From positions 62,001 to 126,000 of the forward strand of contig VMDC01000013.1 in NCBI GenBank assembly GCA_008081045.1: a stretch of DNA of 64,000 bases. Direction: 5' to 3'. The notes under the pieces are model-generated. The model saw only the letters and a program-made list of their open reading frames with translations, made no database searches and was not told the origin of the DNA. This stretch comes from Gammaproteobacteria bacterium. Lineage in GTDB: Bacteria > Pseudomonadota > Gammaproteobacteria > Pseudomonadales > Pseudohongiellaceae. Below are positions 1-8,899 of this stretch, piece after piece (within the stretch, counting starts at the first letter, position 1; every line of letters begins with the position of its first letter). Both the position numbers and the translations under genes were made by a program.

Positions 1-171
1 GGGGCCGATACCTTTATTTGGCTGGCCAGCTCAGACGATGAGGCTGTACTTGGTGCGGCAGGAAGTTATTTTTTTGACCGCCGAAAACGGCGACCCGCTG
101 AGTTTGCAACTGATGACGCAGCGGCGAAACTCTGGTCAGTCAGTGATGAACTGATCGCTCCCTATCTGTGA
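1..171 (+). CDS. SDR-family oxidoreductase, C-terminal end only
   Basis: Frame 1 is open from the first base to a TGA at 169-171 and encodes the last 56 residues of a protein whose start lies outside the window. The stretch GADTFIWLASSDDE followed by GSYFFDRR and TDDAAAKLW resembles the C-terminal tail of NAD(P)-dependent short-chain dehydrogenases of the retinol dehydrogenase / DHRS12 type. In that family this part closes the substrate pocket. The Rossmann core and catalytic Tyr-x3-Lys are not visible, so substrate and reaction cannot be assigned. The next gene converges on it from the other strand after about 70 bases. Confidence 0.6.
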   Translation, partial: GADTFIWLASSDDEAVLGAAGSYFFDRRKRRPAEFATDDAAAKLWSVSDELIAPYL

Positions 172-244
172 ATAGCTGTCAGCGACCCTCAGGCGGACCA
201 GCGTAGACAGAGTGCTTCTGTCGACGCTGGCCCAGTACCTTTCT

Positions 245-1882
245 TCAGTCGCGTAACCCGAAGGTGTACACCACATTACCTGAGGCGATGGTGACAAACT
301 GCTCGCCGTCCACGGCAAAAGTCATTGGTGCGGCATGGACTCTGCGGCCGAGAGAGATGTTCCACAATTCCTCGCCGGAACTTGCATCCAACGCGAAAAA
401 ATAACCGTCAGCACTACCGGTAAAAACCAGACCTCCAGCTGTTGTCGTGATGCCTGCTGAAGAGCGGGGCATGATCGGGAACTCCCATTCGATTTCGGCG
501 GTTTCAGGATTGATGGCTCTGATTGAGCTGTGAAACGCATCCATAGGTGAAGTGTAGCGGCCCCCGCCACCGGTAAAGCGTTCACCTTCCTCGTAATCTT
601 CATCGCGCTTGAAGAATTCCTGCTCGCCGTCAAACGAAGTCACGTAAAACAATCCGGTGTCCTGGCTGTAGCCCGGAGAATACCAGTTAGTAGCTCCAAC
701 GATGGGTGGTGACACCATGATGCCTTCGTAGGTGGGCGCCATTCCGGGCACCCGAATGGGTCGTCCGGTTACCGGATCCAAGCCCTGCGCCCACGTTTGT
801 GCGGCATAAGGTTTGCCGATTAAAAACTCTCCGTTGCTTCTGTCGAGTGTGTAGTAGAAGCCGTTACGGTTCGCCCACATCATCACCTGACGCTGGCGAC
901 CGTTAAATTCGATGTCAGCCAGAATCGGAACCTGTATCGAATCATAGTCATGCACGTCGTGCGGGGTGAACTGGAAATGCCATACGATTTCGCCGCTGTC
1001 CCCGTTCAGCGCTACCACGGAGTCTGAATACAGATTGTCCCCGAGCCTGACGTCACCGTTCCAGTCCGGCCCGGGGTTGCCCGTTCCCCAATAGATCTGA
1101 TTCAGATCAGCATCATAGGAGCCGGTTATCCAGGTGGCAGCGCCCCCGGTTTTCCAGGAGTCGTCGGACCAGGTGTCGTTGCCAAATTCACCGGGGCCGG
1201 GAATGACATAGGTTCGCCATTCACGTTCACCGGTAGCCGGATCGTAAGCGTCGATGAAGCCGCGAATGCCAAACTCCCCTCCGGCGATTCCCGTGACCAC
1301 CTTGTCTTTGACAATGAGCGGAGCGGCGGTTTTGCTGTAGCCGCTGTCATGAGGCGCCACTTCGGTGTCCCAGAGGAGGTTGCCGGTGCGCGCATCGATC
1401 GCAACGAGATGGGCATCAAGTGTCGACATGAAAAGTGTTTCTCCGAGGATGGCCACGCCACGATTATTTCGCCCGCAGCAGATTCGGAGATCGTCAGGCA
1501 TTTCATGATCATAACGCCAGTACTCGCGTCCCGTGCGAGCGTCGACAGCGACGACGTTCGAGGGGGCTTCGGTGATAAACATAATGCCGTCAACGACCAG
1601 GGGGACTGTTTCAGCCCGGTCAATAACCGGAATCTGATACGCCCACTTCATTTCCAGTTGGCCAACGTTGTCGGTGTTAATACTGTCGAGCAGGCTGTAG
1701 CGCTGACTGTCCAATGTGCCGGAGTACATCAGCCAGTTATTGGGCTCATTGCGGGCGTCTACCAGTCTCTCCCAGGTTATAGGCGAAAAGGCGGGAGTGA
1801 TTACCGTAGAGAATTGATCTTCCTGTGCGCCTGCCGTGGCAGCCATGAATACGCTTACAAGCAGGGCTGTTGCATGTTTCAT
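245..1882 (-). CDS. PQQ-dependent alcohol dehydrogenase, lanthanide-type active site
   Basis: A 545-residue periplasmic quinoprotein with a signal peptide of about 20 residues ending AAATAGAQ-like. It is a beta-propeller of the methanol/ethanol dehydrogenase family, which oxidises primary alcohols or aldehydes with PQQ. Visible hallmarks are the vicinal disulfide pair Cys135-Cys136 (RICCGRNN), metal/PQQ ligands Glu203 and Asn269, and the catalytic Asp312 followed by Asp314 (HDYDS). An Asp two residues after the catalytic Asp marks lanthanide-dependent enzymes (XoxF, PedH); calcium enzymes have Ala or Ser there. There is no fused haem domain. The gene starts inside the stop of the upstream cytochrome c gene (ATGA overlap), so the two are co-translated and the cytochrome is the likely electron acceptor. 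The substrate is not determined by sequence. Confidence 0.9.
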   Translation of the reverse strand: MKHATALLVSVFMAATAGAQEDQFSTVITPAFSPITWERLVDARNEPNNWLMYSGTLDSQRYSLLDSINTDNVGQLEMKWAYQIPVIDRAETVPLVVDGIMFITEAPSNVVAVDARTGREYWRYDHEMPDDLRICCGRNNRGVAILGETLFMSTLDAHLVAIDARTGNLLWDTEVAPHDSGYSKTAAPLIVKDKVVTGIAGGEFGIRGFIDAYDPATGEREWRTYVIPGPGEFGNDTWSDDSWKTGGAATWITGSYDADLNQIYWGTGNPGPDWNGDVRLGDNLYSDSVVALNGDSGEIVWHFQFTPHDVHDYDSIQVPILADIEFNGRQRQVMMWANRNGFYYTLDRSNGEFLIGKPYAAQTWAQGLDPVTGRPIRVPGMAPTYEGIMVSPPIVGATNWYSPGYSQDTGLFYVTSFDGEQEFFKRDEDYEEGERFTGGGGRYTSPMDAFHSSIRAINPETAEIEWEFPIMPRSSAGITTTAGGLVFTGSADGYFFALDASSGEELWNISLGRRVHAAPMTFAVDGEQFVTIASGNVVYTFGLRD

Positions 1883-2724
1883 TGGGGGAGTACCTCTCGT
1901 CGAAGCGAAAACAAGTAAGCCACTAGGTCGTCGAGTTCGCCATCAGATAGTGTTTCGGCATAACTTGGCATAGTGGATTTCTCCAGTCTTTCATAGTTTT
2001 CGAGCTCACGTTTTTGAAAAGACCAGAGGTTGGAGTCGGTATCCATAATACGAAGTGAAAAGCTGTCTTCATTCATCCGGAAGCCTTCCCGTATTACACC
2101 GTCGGCGCCGGCGGCCCGGACTGTCCACCATCGCGGAGCGACCTCCTGGTCGGGGTCCATCAGGGAAAGCAGCAGATCTTCCGGTGTCTTGTTTTCACCA
2201 ATGCGCGAGAGATCCGGTCCGAGTCGTCCTCCCCGGCCATTGACCATATGACATCCGCTGCAGTCTGCTTTGCCGTTGAACAGCCTGTTACCTGTTTCGG
2301 CGTCTCCGGCAAGTTCGACAGACAACGGGTCATATCTTAATGAGTTTATGTAGGCAACAAGTTGCCACACGGTGGCGTCAGGGACATCTGCTGCGACAGG
2401 CAGCATGGCGGTGCCCGGCACCCCTTCTCTGATGATGTTAAAAATGCCGGCATCTGAACTTGCGCGCCGGAGCCTGCCCGTTAAATTCGGCGCGCCGGTT
2501 TCATCATTGCCTTTAGCGTCGAAGCCATGGCAGCGGGAGCATTGTCGTTCGAAATACCGGTTACCCATCCGGATGTCGACGGCAGTATTGTAGAGGTTGC
2601 CGGCATCTTCGGCCTGGGCGGATTGGAATAGCAGGCTGGAGGGGTAGTCGGAAAATCCGAGTGCCACTATAGAGATCGCGAGCCATCGCAAGTTGGGTTT
2701 CAGACGCCCCAGGTGAATGATCAT
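1879..2724 (-). CDS. dihaem cytochrome c, partner of the PQQ dehydrogenase
   Basis: A 281-residue exported cytochrome with two CxxCH haem sites, CSRCH and CSGCH, in two successive class I cytochrome c domains; Met ligands are plausible in each. The N-terminus has a hydrophobic segment (LAISIVALGF) followed by an Ala-rich cleavage region. The ATG at 2724 is chosen because an AGGAG lies eight bases upstream; an in-frame start 31 codons earlier lacks such a site and would bury the signal sequence. The gene is translationally coupled to the downstream PQQ dehydrogenase. It probably takes electrons from the reduced quinoprotein in the periplasm and passes them to a terminal oxidase. Maturation needs the Ccm system encoded at 53337-60702. 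Confidence 0.87.
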   Translation of the reverse strand: MIIHLGRLKPNLRWLAISIVALGFSDYPSSLLFQSAQAEDAGNLYNTAVDIRMGNRYFERQCSRCHGFDAKGNDETGAPNLTGRLRRASSDAGIFNIIREGVPGTAMLPVAADVPDATVWQLVAYINSLRYDPLSVELAGDAETGNRLFNGKADCSGCHMVNGRGGRLGPDLSRIGENKTPEDLLLSLMDPDQEVAPRWWTVRAAGADGVIREGFRMNEDSFSLRIMDTDSNLWSFQKRELENYERLEKSTMPSYAETLSDGELDDLVAYLFSLRREVLPQ

Positions 2725-2868
2725 TTGCGCTCCTTTTTCTTGTTGTCGTTGGAGTAATGACCGGTTTAGTGTAACACCCAAACAGTGGGATGCAATGCAG
2801 CGTGGAACGATCTCCAAGCCTGATGACGCTGCGCTCTGCCTGTCAGATTGATGGCGTAGATCACCCCC

Positions 2869-3402
2869 TCAGGGAAATGCGTTTTTATGGATCTCATACA
2901 TCCTATAAGTCGCCTTTAAATCAGCTTCTGCCCGTTTATGAAGATTCGGCCTACGCCGGGCGCCGAACTTTTCCAGAGCACGTTGTGAGCGTTTGTTGTT
3001 TTCATCTACCCAGAACAGCACCGTATCCACGAACGTGAAGGCGTGGTTGATCATCAGAGTTTTACTCTCGGCATTAAACTGCTTGCCCCAGTAGTCCTTG
3101 CCAAGAAAGGTCCAGCCAATTTCGATTTCACGGCGATCGGGGTTGAAATTGCCGTATCGGGAAGAACCCATCAGCAGGCCGGTGGCTTTATCCACGAAGC
3201 TGAATCCGCTGCCACTGTGTAGCGCGCCATCGAAGAACGGCCTGAATTCAGGCTCCAGATGGCGATTCTGCGCGGGGTGTTGTTCCCAGACGCTCGGATC
3301 GCACGCCAGTGAATACAGCTCAGCAAAATCCTCTGGTCTGATCGGGCGGACAATGATCCGCGGTCCTTCGAGTGTTGGTTGCAAAATGGCGGGGTCCGAC
3401 AT
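2869..3402 (-). CDS. GNAT-family N-acetyltransferase (RimJ/RimL-like)
   Basis: A 177-residue cytoplasmic acyl-CoA-dependent acetyltransferase. The N-terminal TLEGPRIIVRPIRPEDF is the typical first strand and helix of the RimJ/RimL-like GNAT branch, followed by IEIGWTFLGKDYWGKQFNAE in the acetyl-CoA-binding region and a C-terminal WVDENNKRSQRALEKFGA that matches the family's end motif. RimJ/RimL proteins acetylate ribosomal protein N-termini, but this branch also modifies small molecules, so the substrate is open. It is transcribed on its own between the cytochrome gene and a membrane-protein gene; neighbours give no functional clue. Confidence 0.8.
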   Translation of the reverse strand: MSDPAILQPTLEGPRIIVRPIRPEDFAELYSLACDPSVWEQHPAQNRHLEPEFRPFFDGALHSGSGFSFVDKATGLLMGSSRYGNFNPDRREIEIGWTFLGKDYWGKQFNAESKTLMINHAFTFVDTVLFWVDENNKRSQRALEKFGARRRPNLHKRAEADLKATYRMYEIHKNAFP

Positions 3403-3485
3403 GGGTTTGTCCGAATCGCCGGTGAATCAGCGCCCTGTCGGCTGAGCGAGATATGATTCTCTCTGATTACGGCCGGTCATGGTGG

Positions 3486-4532
3486 TTAAACAATATGGCC
3501 CACCCAGCGACCTGCGAGCATCACCAGTGCCCACAGAACGAGTGACATCAGGCCTGCTGTCTTCGCTTGCCTGGGTGGTTCTGTGTCCCCGTTCCATTGT
3601 TCGCGGTTTCGGTTGAGGGCGAAATGGAAGTAAGCCATGTTAGCACCGGCCAGGGCCAGCAGTATGGCCTTTGTCTGAAACGCCGGATTCTGAAGATGCC
3701 CTGAGGCGCGGGTAATGAACATACCGAGTCCCGTTATTGTGGCGAGAGTGAATGCGCCCCAGGCCCATGGAATCAGTTCGCGGTTCAGCACGCTCACAGG
3801 GTAGGCCGTTGCGGCTATCCCGATCAGGCGCAAGTCGACCCACAGGATCGACCCGACCAGGAGGGAAGCGGCTATGACATGAACCGTTTCAAGCGTCGGG
3901 AACCAGTTGGTCGCAGCAATTATCTGAGAGATACCCCAGTTTTCAACCGCAACCCAGAAGGGGTACTCGGTGCCGTCAAAATAGGGTTCGATATACCACA
4001 GGGGGTAATCGAGGTACTCAGTGTAGGCAATCCATCGCCCTCCCGTGCAGGCCAGCAGCACCGCAGTGAGCGACAGGACAGCCATGAGGCGTGAAACCAG
4101 TATTCGCGATGGATTGAGTTGCCAGAAATCCGGCTCGCGTTTGCTGAGTTGCTGATACACAAGCGCCAGGATCACGATAGGAAGCAGGGCGGTCATTTTC
4201 CACAGGAATACCGGATTGTTGAAATACCGCACAGGCCGGGCAAAGACAAAAAATGCTCCGGAGACCAGGTTGCTGGCCAGTGCGAACCAGAAGAACGGCA
4301 TGACGCGCCGGGTGATCTCAGGCATTGACTGCGAAGGGATGGCGAGCTTCAGGATCCGCAGGTTGAGAAGCACAATACTGCCCATGACCACGGCGATGCC
4401 GAGAATGTGCACCGTCTGGATGACCGGCGGAAATCCCGGAATATTCTGTAGCGCCCACAGGGCGCCATCCTGAAGAAAAGAGCCTGTCAGGCTATTTCCG
4501 ATACTGTCGAAAAATGCAGACATAGGAAGCAC
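3486..4532 (-). CDS. polytopic inner-membrane protein (DUF6644/DUF2214-like)
   Basis: A 348-residue protein with about eight hydrophobic segments, arranged as two similar halves. Each half opens with a motif of the kind VxTVHxLGIAVVxGSIVLLNLRIL / TLETVHVIAASLLVGSILWVDLRLI, so it looks like an internal duplication with one conserved His per half. Such proteins are annotated as DUF6644 or DUF2214; the paired membrane histidines raise the possibility of haem or metal binding, but no function is established. A GTG at 4532 with AAGGA seven bases upstream is used; an ATG three codons later is the alternative. The gene lies 23 bases downstream of ilvD and may be co-transcribed with it. Confidence 0.7.
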   Translation of the reverse strand: MLPMSAFFDSIGNSLTGSFLQDGALWALQNIPGFPPVIQTVHILGIAVVMGSIVLLNLRILKLAIPSQSMPEITRRVMPFFWFALASNLVSGAFFVFARPVRYFNNPVFLWKMTALLPIVILALVYQQLSKREPDFWQLNPSRILVSRLMAVLSLTAVLLACTGGRWIAYTEYLDYPLWYIEPYFDGTEYPFWVAVENWGISQIIAATNWFPTLETVHVIAASLLVGSILWVDLRLIGIAATAYPVSVLNRELIPWAWGAFTLATITGLGMFITRASGHLQNPAFQTKAILLALAGANMAYFHFALNRNREQWNGDTEPPRQAKTAGLMSLVLWALVMLAGRWVGHIV

Positions 4533-4555
4533 TTGGATCCTTCGCGGTCACCTGT

Positions 4556-6235
4556 CTAGAGATATTTATCGGTCACAGCACCTTCTGACGCGGAAGCCGC
4601 AGTGGCAGCGAACTTGGCAAGCACACCCCGGGTGTAGCGGGGCGCCGGTTTTTCCCAATTCGCCAGTCGCGCCTGCAATTCTTCATCGCTAATTTCCAGG
4701 GTGATGATGTTGGCTTCAGCGTCAATCGAAATCCGGTCGCCTGTCTTGACCACAGCGATGGGGCCGCCTTCAACAGCTTCAGGTGTCACGTGTCCCACGA
4801 CGAAGCCATGTGAGCCACCTGAAAAGCGGCCATCCGTAATCAGTGCGATATCCTCACCCAGTCCCTTGCCCATGATGGCGGAGGTAGGTGAAAGCATTTC
4901 TCGCATGCCCGGTGCGCCTCTTGGGCCCTCGTAACGAATCACCAGGACATCGCCTTTGACGACAGTGCCGTCAAGAATGCCTTTCAGACAGTCTTCTTCC
5001 GATTCAAACACCCGGGCATTGCCGGTGAAAGAAAGGCCCTCCTTGCCGGTGATTTTTGCTACTGAGCCCTCCGGCGCGAGATTGCCGCGCAGAATACGCA
5101 GATGCGAGTCTTTCTTGATGGGGTTATCCAGCGGGCGAATGATGTCCTGACCTTCCGGGTAGGGCGCTACGTCTGCCAGATTTTCCGCAAGAGTCTTTCC
5201 GGTGACCGTCATACAGGAGCCGTCCAGCATTCCCGCCTCCAGCATGGACTTCATCAGCGGCTGAATGCCACCTATCTTAATCAGTTCGGACATCAGATAT
5301 TTTCCGCTGGGTTTGAGGTCCGCCAGCATGGGAACGTCCTTGCCGAGCCGGGTAAAGTCATCCAGTTCCAGCTCCACTCCGATCGTGTGCGCCATAGCCA
5401 GCAGGTGCAGCACGGCATTGGTTGAGCCGCCCAGTGCAATGGTGACTTTAATCGCGTTCTCGAAAGCGGCGCGGGTCATAATGTCAGATGGCTTGATGTC
5501 GTGCTCAAGCAAATGCATGATCGCTTCCCCGGCGCTCAGACAGTCCTCCACTTTCTCCCGGGAGATTGCATCCTGAGCCGAACTGTTGGGCAGACTCATA
5601 CCCATGGCTTCAATGGCTGACGCCATGGTGTTGGCGGTGTACATGCCCCCGCAGGAGCCGGGGCCGGGGATAGCCGTCTCCTCAATATTTTTCAGCTCAA
5701 TGTCAGACACCGTGCCCGCAGCATGGCCACCAACGGCTTCAAACACGGAGATGATGTTCGTGTGGTTGGGGCCGGGCTGGATGGTGCCGCCATAAATGAA
5801 TATCGAAGGACGATTCAGGCGCGCCATGCCCATCAGCAGGCCCGGCATGTTTTTGTCACATCCGCCGATGGTGATGATGCCGTCATGCCCCATACAGCCG
5901 GACACGGTCTCCACGCTGTCGGCGATGACCTCCCGGGAAACCAGAGAATACTTCATGCCCTCTGTGCCCATGGAAATCCCATCGGAAATAGTCAGAACGT
6001 TGTAGATGATGCCCTTACCACCCGCGTCGTCAGCCCCCTTGTTGACGTCTTCTGCCAGCTTGTTGATGTGCATATTGCAGGGCGTCACCATGCTCCAGGT
6101 CGAAGCGATGCCGATCTGGGGTTTTTTGAAGTCACCATCTTCGAAACCGACTGCCCGCAACATGGAACGGCTCGGTGCCTGCTCCACGCCATCAACAACA
6201 ATTGAAGAATTTTTACGTAAGTCTCTGTCAGTCAT
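4556..6235 (-). CDS. ilvD: dihydroxy-acid dehydratase
   Basis: A 559-residue enzyme that dehydrates 2,3-dihydroxy-3-methylbutanoate and its isoleucine-pathway homologue, the third common step of branched-chain amino acid synthesis. The cluster cysteines are visible: Cys53 (TPCNMH), Cys126 (GGCDKNMPG) and Cys195 (GPGSCGGMYTANTM). The length fits the short IlvD branch rather than the roughly 615-residue E. coli form; the short branch includes [2Fe-2S] enzymes. GRFSGGSHGFVVGHVTPEA near the C-terminus is also typical. The start ATG has no Shine-Dalgarno sequence and stands eight bases after a TATAAT, so a leaderless message is possible. No other ilv gene lies in the window. Confidence 0.95.
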   Translation of the reverse strand: MTDRDLRKNSSIVVDGVEQAPSRSMLRAVGFEDGDFKKPQIGIASTWSMVTPCNMHINKLAEDVNKGADDAGGKGIIYNVLTISDGISMGTEGMKYSLVSREVIADSVETVSGCMGHDGIITIGGCDKNMPGLLMGMARLNRPSIFIYGGTIQPGPNHTNIISVFEAVGGHAAGTVSDIELKNIEETAIPGPGSCGGMYTANTMASAIEAMGMSLPNSSAQDAISREKVEDCLSAGEAIMHLLEHDIKPSDIMTRAAFENAIKVTIALGGSTNAVLHLLAMAHTIGVELELDDFTRLGKDVPMLADLKPSGKYLMSELIKIGGIQPLMKSMLEAGMLDGSCMTVTGKTLAENLADVAPYPEGQDIIRPLDNPIKKDSHLRILRGNLAPEGSVAKITGKEGLSFTGNARVFESEEDCLKGILDGTVVKGDVLVIRYEGPRGAPGMREMLSPTSAIMGKGLGEDIALITDGRFSGGSHGFVVGHVTPEAVEGGPIAVVKTGDRISIDAEANIITLEISDEELQARLANWEKPAPRYTRGVLAKFAATAASASEGAVTDKYL

Positions 6236-6773
6236 CTGATTTATTATATCTCTTAATAATCTGCTTTAAGTTTAATTGCCGGGCCGGATGACTTGATTTG
6301 GGTCTTATCGTGGCACAGGCGAGGAGGGCGATACTATACACCAGCCCGCGGTTTATGGGCTATGGGGCATCGTTACCGGATCTGAGTCGCCAGATCCGGG
6401 TCACCAAACCTGATCAGGTGCAAAACCGCCTGGGTGCGAATAGCCTTTGACGCTGAGTTGAGAACCGGGCGGGGCGCGACCCGAAGTGACCGGGCACTCA
6501 CGGATTAACGCCCGACTCGCCGAGAGGTTTTACAGAAGGCTCGAGGTGTTTTCGAAAATATGTTGGGAATGTTTCGGAAAATTCTCTGGAAAGGTTCGTT
6601 GTCGGGACAAAGCAATTGGCCCAGAGGAGTCAGAAGAGAGTCATCAGAGTCAGCTAACGCAGCGTCTGACGTCTGTGGTTGGATTGTCAATATCAAGTCC
6701 GAAAAAGGCCATCATTGGAGCTATTTAGCAGTATGATGCCTTAAATTTCAGACCAACCGGCTCTAGTTGACCC
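6236..6773. other. non-coding gap between ilvD and the ada-alkA fusion gene, with a strong hairpin
   Basis: No convincing gene was found in these 538 bases, which must hold the divergent promoters of ilvD and the DNA-repair gene. A perfect 9-bp inverted repeat CCGGATCTG/CAGATCCGG (6376-6384 and 6391-6399, six-base loop) is followed by the 10-bp palindrome CCTGATCAGG near 6410. Neither has a T-run, so they are not intrinsic terminators. Near 6631-6662 the motif GAGTCA(G/T) occurs three times. No function can be given. Confidence 0.5.
6243..6248 (-). promoter_or_regulatory. candidate -10 box of a leaderless ilvD promoter
   Basis: On the minus strand a perfect TATAAT is followed by seven bases and then the ilvD ATG, so a start of transcription at the usual distance would fall on the A of the start codon. 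The -35 region 17 bases upstream (ACTTAA) is poor. The surrounding sequence is AT-rich, so a chance match is possible. Confidence 0.4.
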
Positions 6774-8258
6774 ATGCTCCTGAATACCGATGAGTTCGAG
6801 AACGCCCGACAGATGCGTGATCCGCGTTTTGACGGGCGATTTTTTGTTGGCGTACTCACCACGGGCATCTACTGTCGCCCGATTTGTCCGGTCCGGGTCC
6901 CCAAGAAGGAAAATGTCCAACTCTATAAGTCGGCCGCAGCCGCTGCAGAGGCGGGCTTCCGTCCTTGCTTGCGCTGCCGCCCAGAGTCCTCCCCGGGAAC
7001 ACCGGCCTGGGGCGGTACTTCCTGGAAGGTGTCCCGGGCGCTGCAGCTGATTGATCAGGGCTTTCTGGATGACCACTCAGTGGGAGAGCTTGCTGAGCAA
7101 CTTGCAGTAGGGCCCCGACAGCTGAGCCGTCTATTTCAGGAACACCTCGGCGCGTCGCCTGTGGCAGTGGCCCAGACCCGGCGGCTCCATTTCGCGAAAA
7201 AGCTTATTGATGAGACCCGCCTGAATTTTTCAGAGATCTGCTTCGCAGCGGGTTTCGGCAGTGTGCGTCGTTTCAATTCTCTGTTCAGTAAGACCTACAG
7301 CCGATCACCGCGTCAGCTCCGGGAAGCGCGCAGCGTGAACCGTAATCAGCTCAACGAAAGCGGTGCTATCGAGCTGTCACTGTCTTATCGCCCTCCGTTT
7401 GACTGCGAAGCCATGCTGGGCTTCCTGGCCTACCGCGCCATTCCCGGGGTCGAGGCTGTGACCGAGCGCAGTTATGCGAGAACGTTTCGCCTGGAAGGTC
7501 TGGCCGGGCACTTTCAGGCATTTTTTGAGCCCCGCAGCCATAACATCCGCGTGCGTGTCAGCTACGGCGAGACCCGTCATCTCGATCGAATCATTGAGCG
7601 CATTCGTGCGCTGTTCGATGTCAGAGCAGACAGTGCACAGATTGACGAATTCTTGGTTCAGGACTCGCAATTGGCGCCGATGGTACGGCGGTTTCCCGGA
7701 CTCAGGGTGCCCGGTTGCTGGAGTGGTTATGAGGTGGCAGTGAGAGCGATTCTCGGGCAGCAGGTCACCGTAAAAGCAGCGTCTACTCTGGTGGCACGTG
7801 TTGCTGAGCGCTATGGTGAGGCCTATGAGTGTGACGTGGAAGGACTCAGCTACACGTTCCCCGAACCGGCACGGTTAGTGGAGGCGGATCTTGATGGTAT
7901 GGGCATTGTTGGGGCGCGCATTGCGGCTATCCGGGCGGTCGCGGAACAACTCGAGCGTGGCGAGCTGGACATCGGGGGCGGCATGGACACGGAAACATTT
8001 GTGCCTGCCATTTGCAAAATCAAGGGCGTCGGTGAATGGACCGCGCAGTACATAGCGATGCGAGCGCTCAGTGACCCCAATGCTTTTCCCCATTCTGATC
8101 TGATTCTCAGGCGCGCGGTGGCGGAACCCGGAGACACGCTGACGCCCTCTGCCTTGCGACAGCGCGCTGAATCCTGGCAGCCATGGCGCGCCTACTGCGC
8201 CATTTTGTTGTGGAAAAACTATGCTTTTGAACAGTTGAATAAGCTTAAAGAACACTAA
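6774..8258 (+). CDS. Ada-AraC-AlkA fusion: methylation sensor/activator and 3-methyladenine DNA glycosylase
   Basis: A 494-residue multidomain DNA-repair protein. Residues 1-80 are an Ada N-terminal zinc domain with Cys34, Cys38, Cys65 and Cys68 (YCRPIC, CLRC); in Ada the first of these accepts methyl groups from DNA phosphotriesters and switches on activation. Residues about 85-185 are an AraC-type helix-turn-helix pair. The rest is AlkA: an N-terminal AlkA domain from about residue 195, then a helix-hairpin-helix glycosylase core with GVGEWTAQYIAMRAL and the catalytic Asp in FPHSDL. The C-terminal Ogt-type methyltransferase domain of E. coli Ada is missing; it is encoded by the next gene instead. 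The protein probably senses methylation damage, activates its own operon and excises alkylated bases. The ATG at 6774 has no clear ribosome-binding site. Confidence 0.92.
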   Translation: MLLNTDEFENARQMRDPRFDGRFFVGVLTTGIYCRPICPVRVPKKENVQLYKSAAAAAEAGFRPCLRCRPESSPGTPAWGGTSWKVSRALQLIDQGFLDDHSVGELAEQLAVGPRQLSRLFQEHLGASPVAVAQTRRLHFAKKLIDETRLNFSEICFAAGFGSVRRFNSLFSKTYSRSPRQLREARSVNRNQLNESGAIELSLSYRPPFDCEAMLGFLAYRAIPGVEAVTERSYARTFRLEGLAGHFQAFFEPRSHNIRVRVSYGETRHLDRIIERIRALFDVRADSAQIDEFLVQDSQLAPMVRRFPGLRVPGCWSGYEVAVRAILGQQVTVKAASTLVARVAERYGEAYECDVEGLSYTFPEPARLVEADLDGMGIVGARIAAIRAVAEQLERGELDIGGGMDTETFVPAICKIKGVGEWTAQYIAMRALSDPNAFPHSDLILRRAVAEPGDTLTPSALRQRAESWQPWRAYCAILLWKNYAFEQLNKLKEH

Positions 8259-8305
8259 GTTATACTGCATTTATCAAAGTAATATTGAATTTACAGAGGA
8301 CGACT

Positions 8306-8809
8306 ATGGCGACTTTCTATCGCTACCATCAGACTCCGATCGGCACGCTGCTGCTGGCAAGCGATGGCGAGTATCTGCAGTTATTGGGATTTCCCACAGG
8401 CGCGATGAAAAGGCGTCACGACAGTGGTTGGGAGAAGAATGATGAGCCTTTCAAAGCAGTCATTAAACAGCTGGATGAGTACTTTGATGGCAGTCGTCAG
8501 GGTTTTGATCTGCCCCTGAGGCCGGAGGGTACTGAATTTCAGCGCCGGGTCTGGCAGGCGCTTCAGCAGATACCCTATGGAGAAACCTGGAGTTATGGGG
8601 AGCTGGCGAAATATGTTGGTAACCCCAAAGCCTCCCGGGCGGTGGGTGCGGCCAACGGCATCAACCCGATTCCGGTCATTATTCCCTGTCATCGGGTCAT
8701 TGGCAGTAATGGCAAGCTCACGGGCTTTGGCGGGGGTCTGGAAACCAAGGCGTTCTTGCTAAACTTGGAAGCTAAACGACGTGCGCCGGGTCTTGATTTT
8801 GGTCTCTAG
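8306..8809 (+). CDS. ogt: methylated-DNA--protein-cysteine S-methyltransferase
   Basis: A 167-residue suicide repair protein that moves methyl groups from O6-methylguanine or O4-methylthymine to its own Cys128, seen in the family signature PCHRVIG. The preceding GTEFQRRVWQAL and YGETWSYGELA are the conserved DNA-binding helix region. ATG 8306 is chosen because AGAGGA lies six bases upstream; the frame is open further up without a better start. It follows the Ada-AraC-AlkA gene by 47 bases and completes that protein's repair repertoire, probably as one damage-inducible unit. A hairpin AGGGGTA/TACCCCT (8817-8839) lies just after the stop, without a T-tract. Confidence 0.93.
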   Translation: MATFYRYHQTPIGTLLLASDGEYLQLLGFPTGAMKRRHDSGWEKNDEPFKAVIKQLDEYFDGSRQGFDLPLRPEGTEFQRRVWQALQQIPYGETWSYGELAKYVGNPKASRAVGAANGINPIPVIIPCHRVIGSNGKLTGFGGGLETKAFLLNLEAKRRAPGLDFGL

Positions 8810-8899
8810 ACGCTCAAGGGGTAACCGGGTCATACCCCTGTCAAAATTTGATTGCGAAGACAGCGCTGTGGCTGTGCCGGTCCGCTGCCGAGGTTATCC

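Noticed and set aside
1349..1918. 189-codon plus-strand frame opposite the PQQ dehydrogenase
   Set aside because: It is fully antisense to a well-recognised gene, shows no domain, and has no ribosome-binding site; it is a shadow frame.
6505..6696. 63-codon minus-strand frame in the gap before the ada-alkA gene
   Set aside because: There is no ribosome-binding site and no protein-like pattern.
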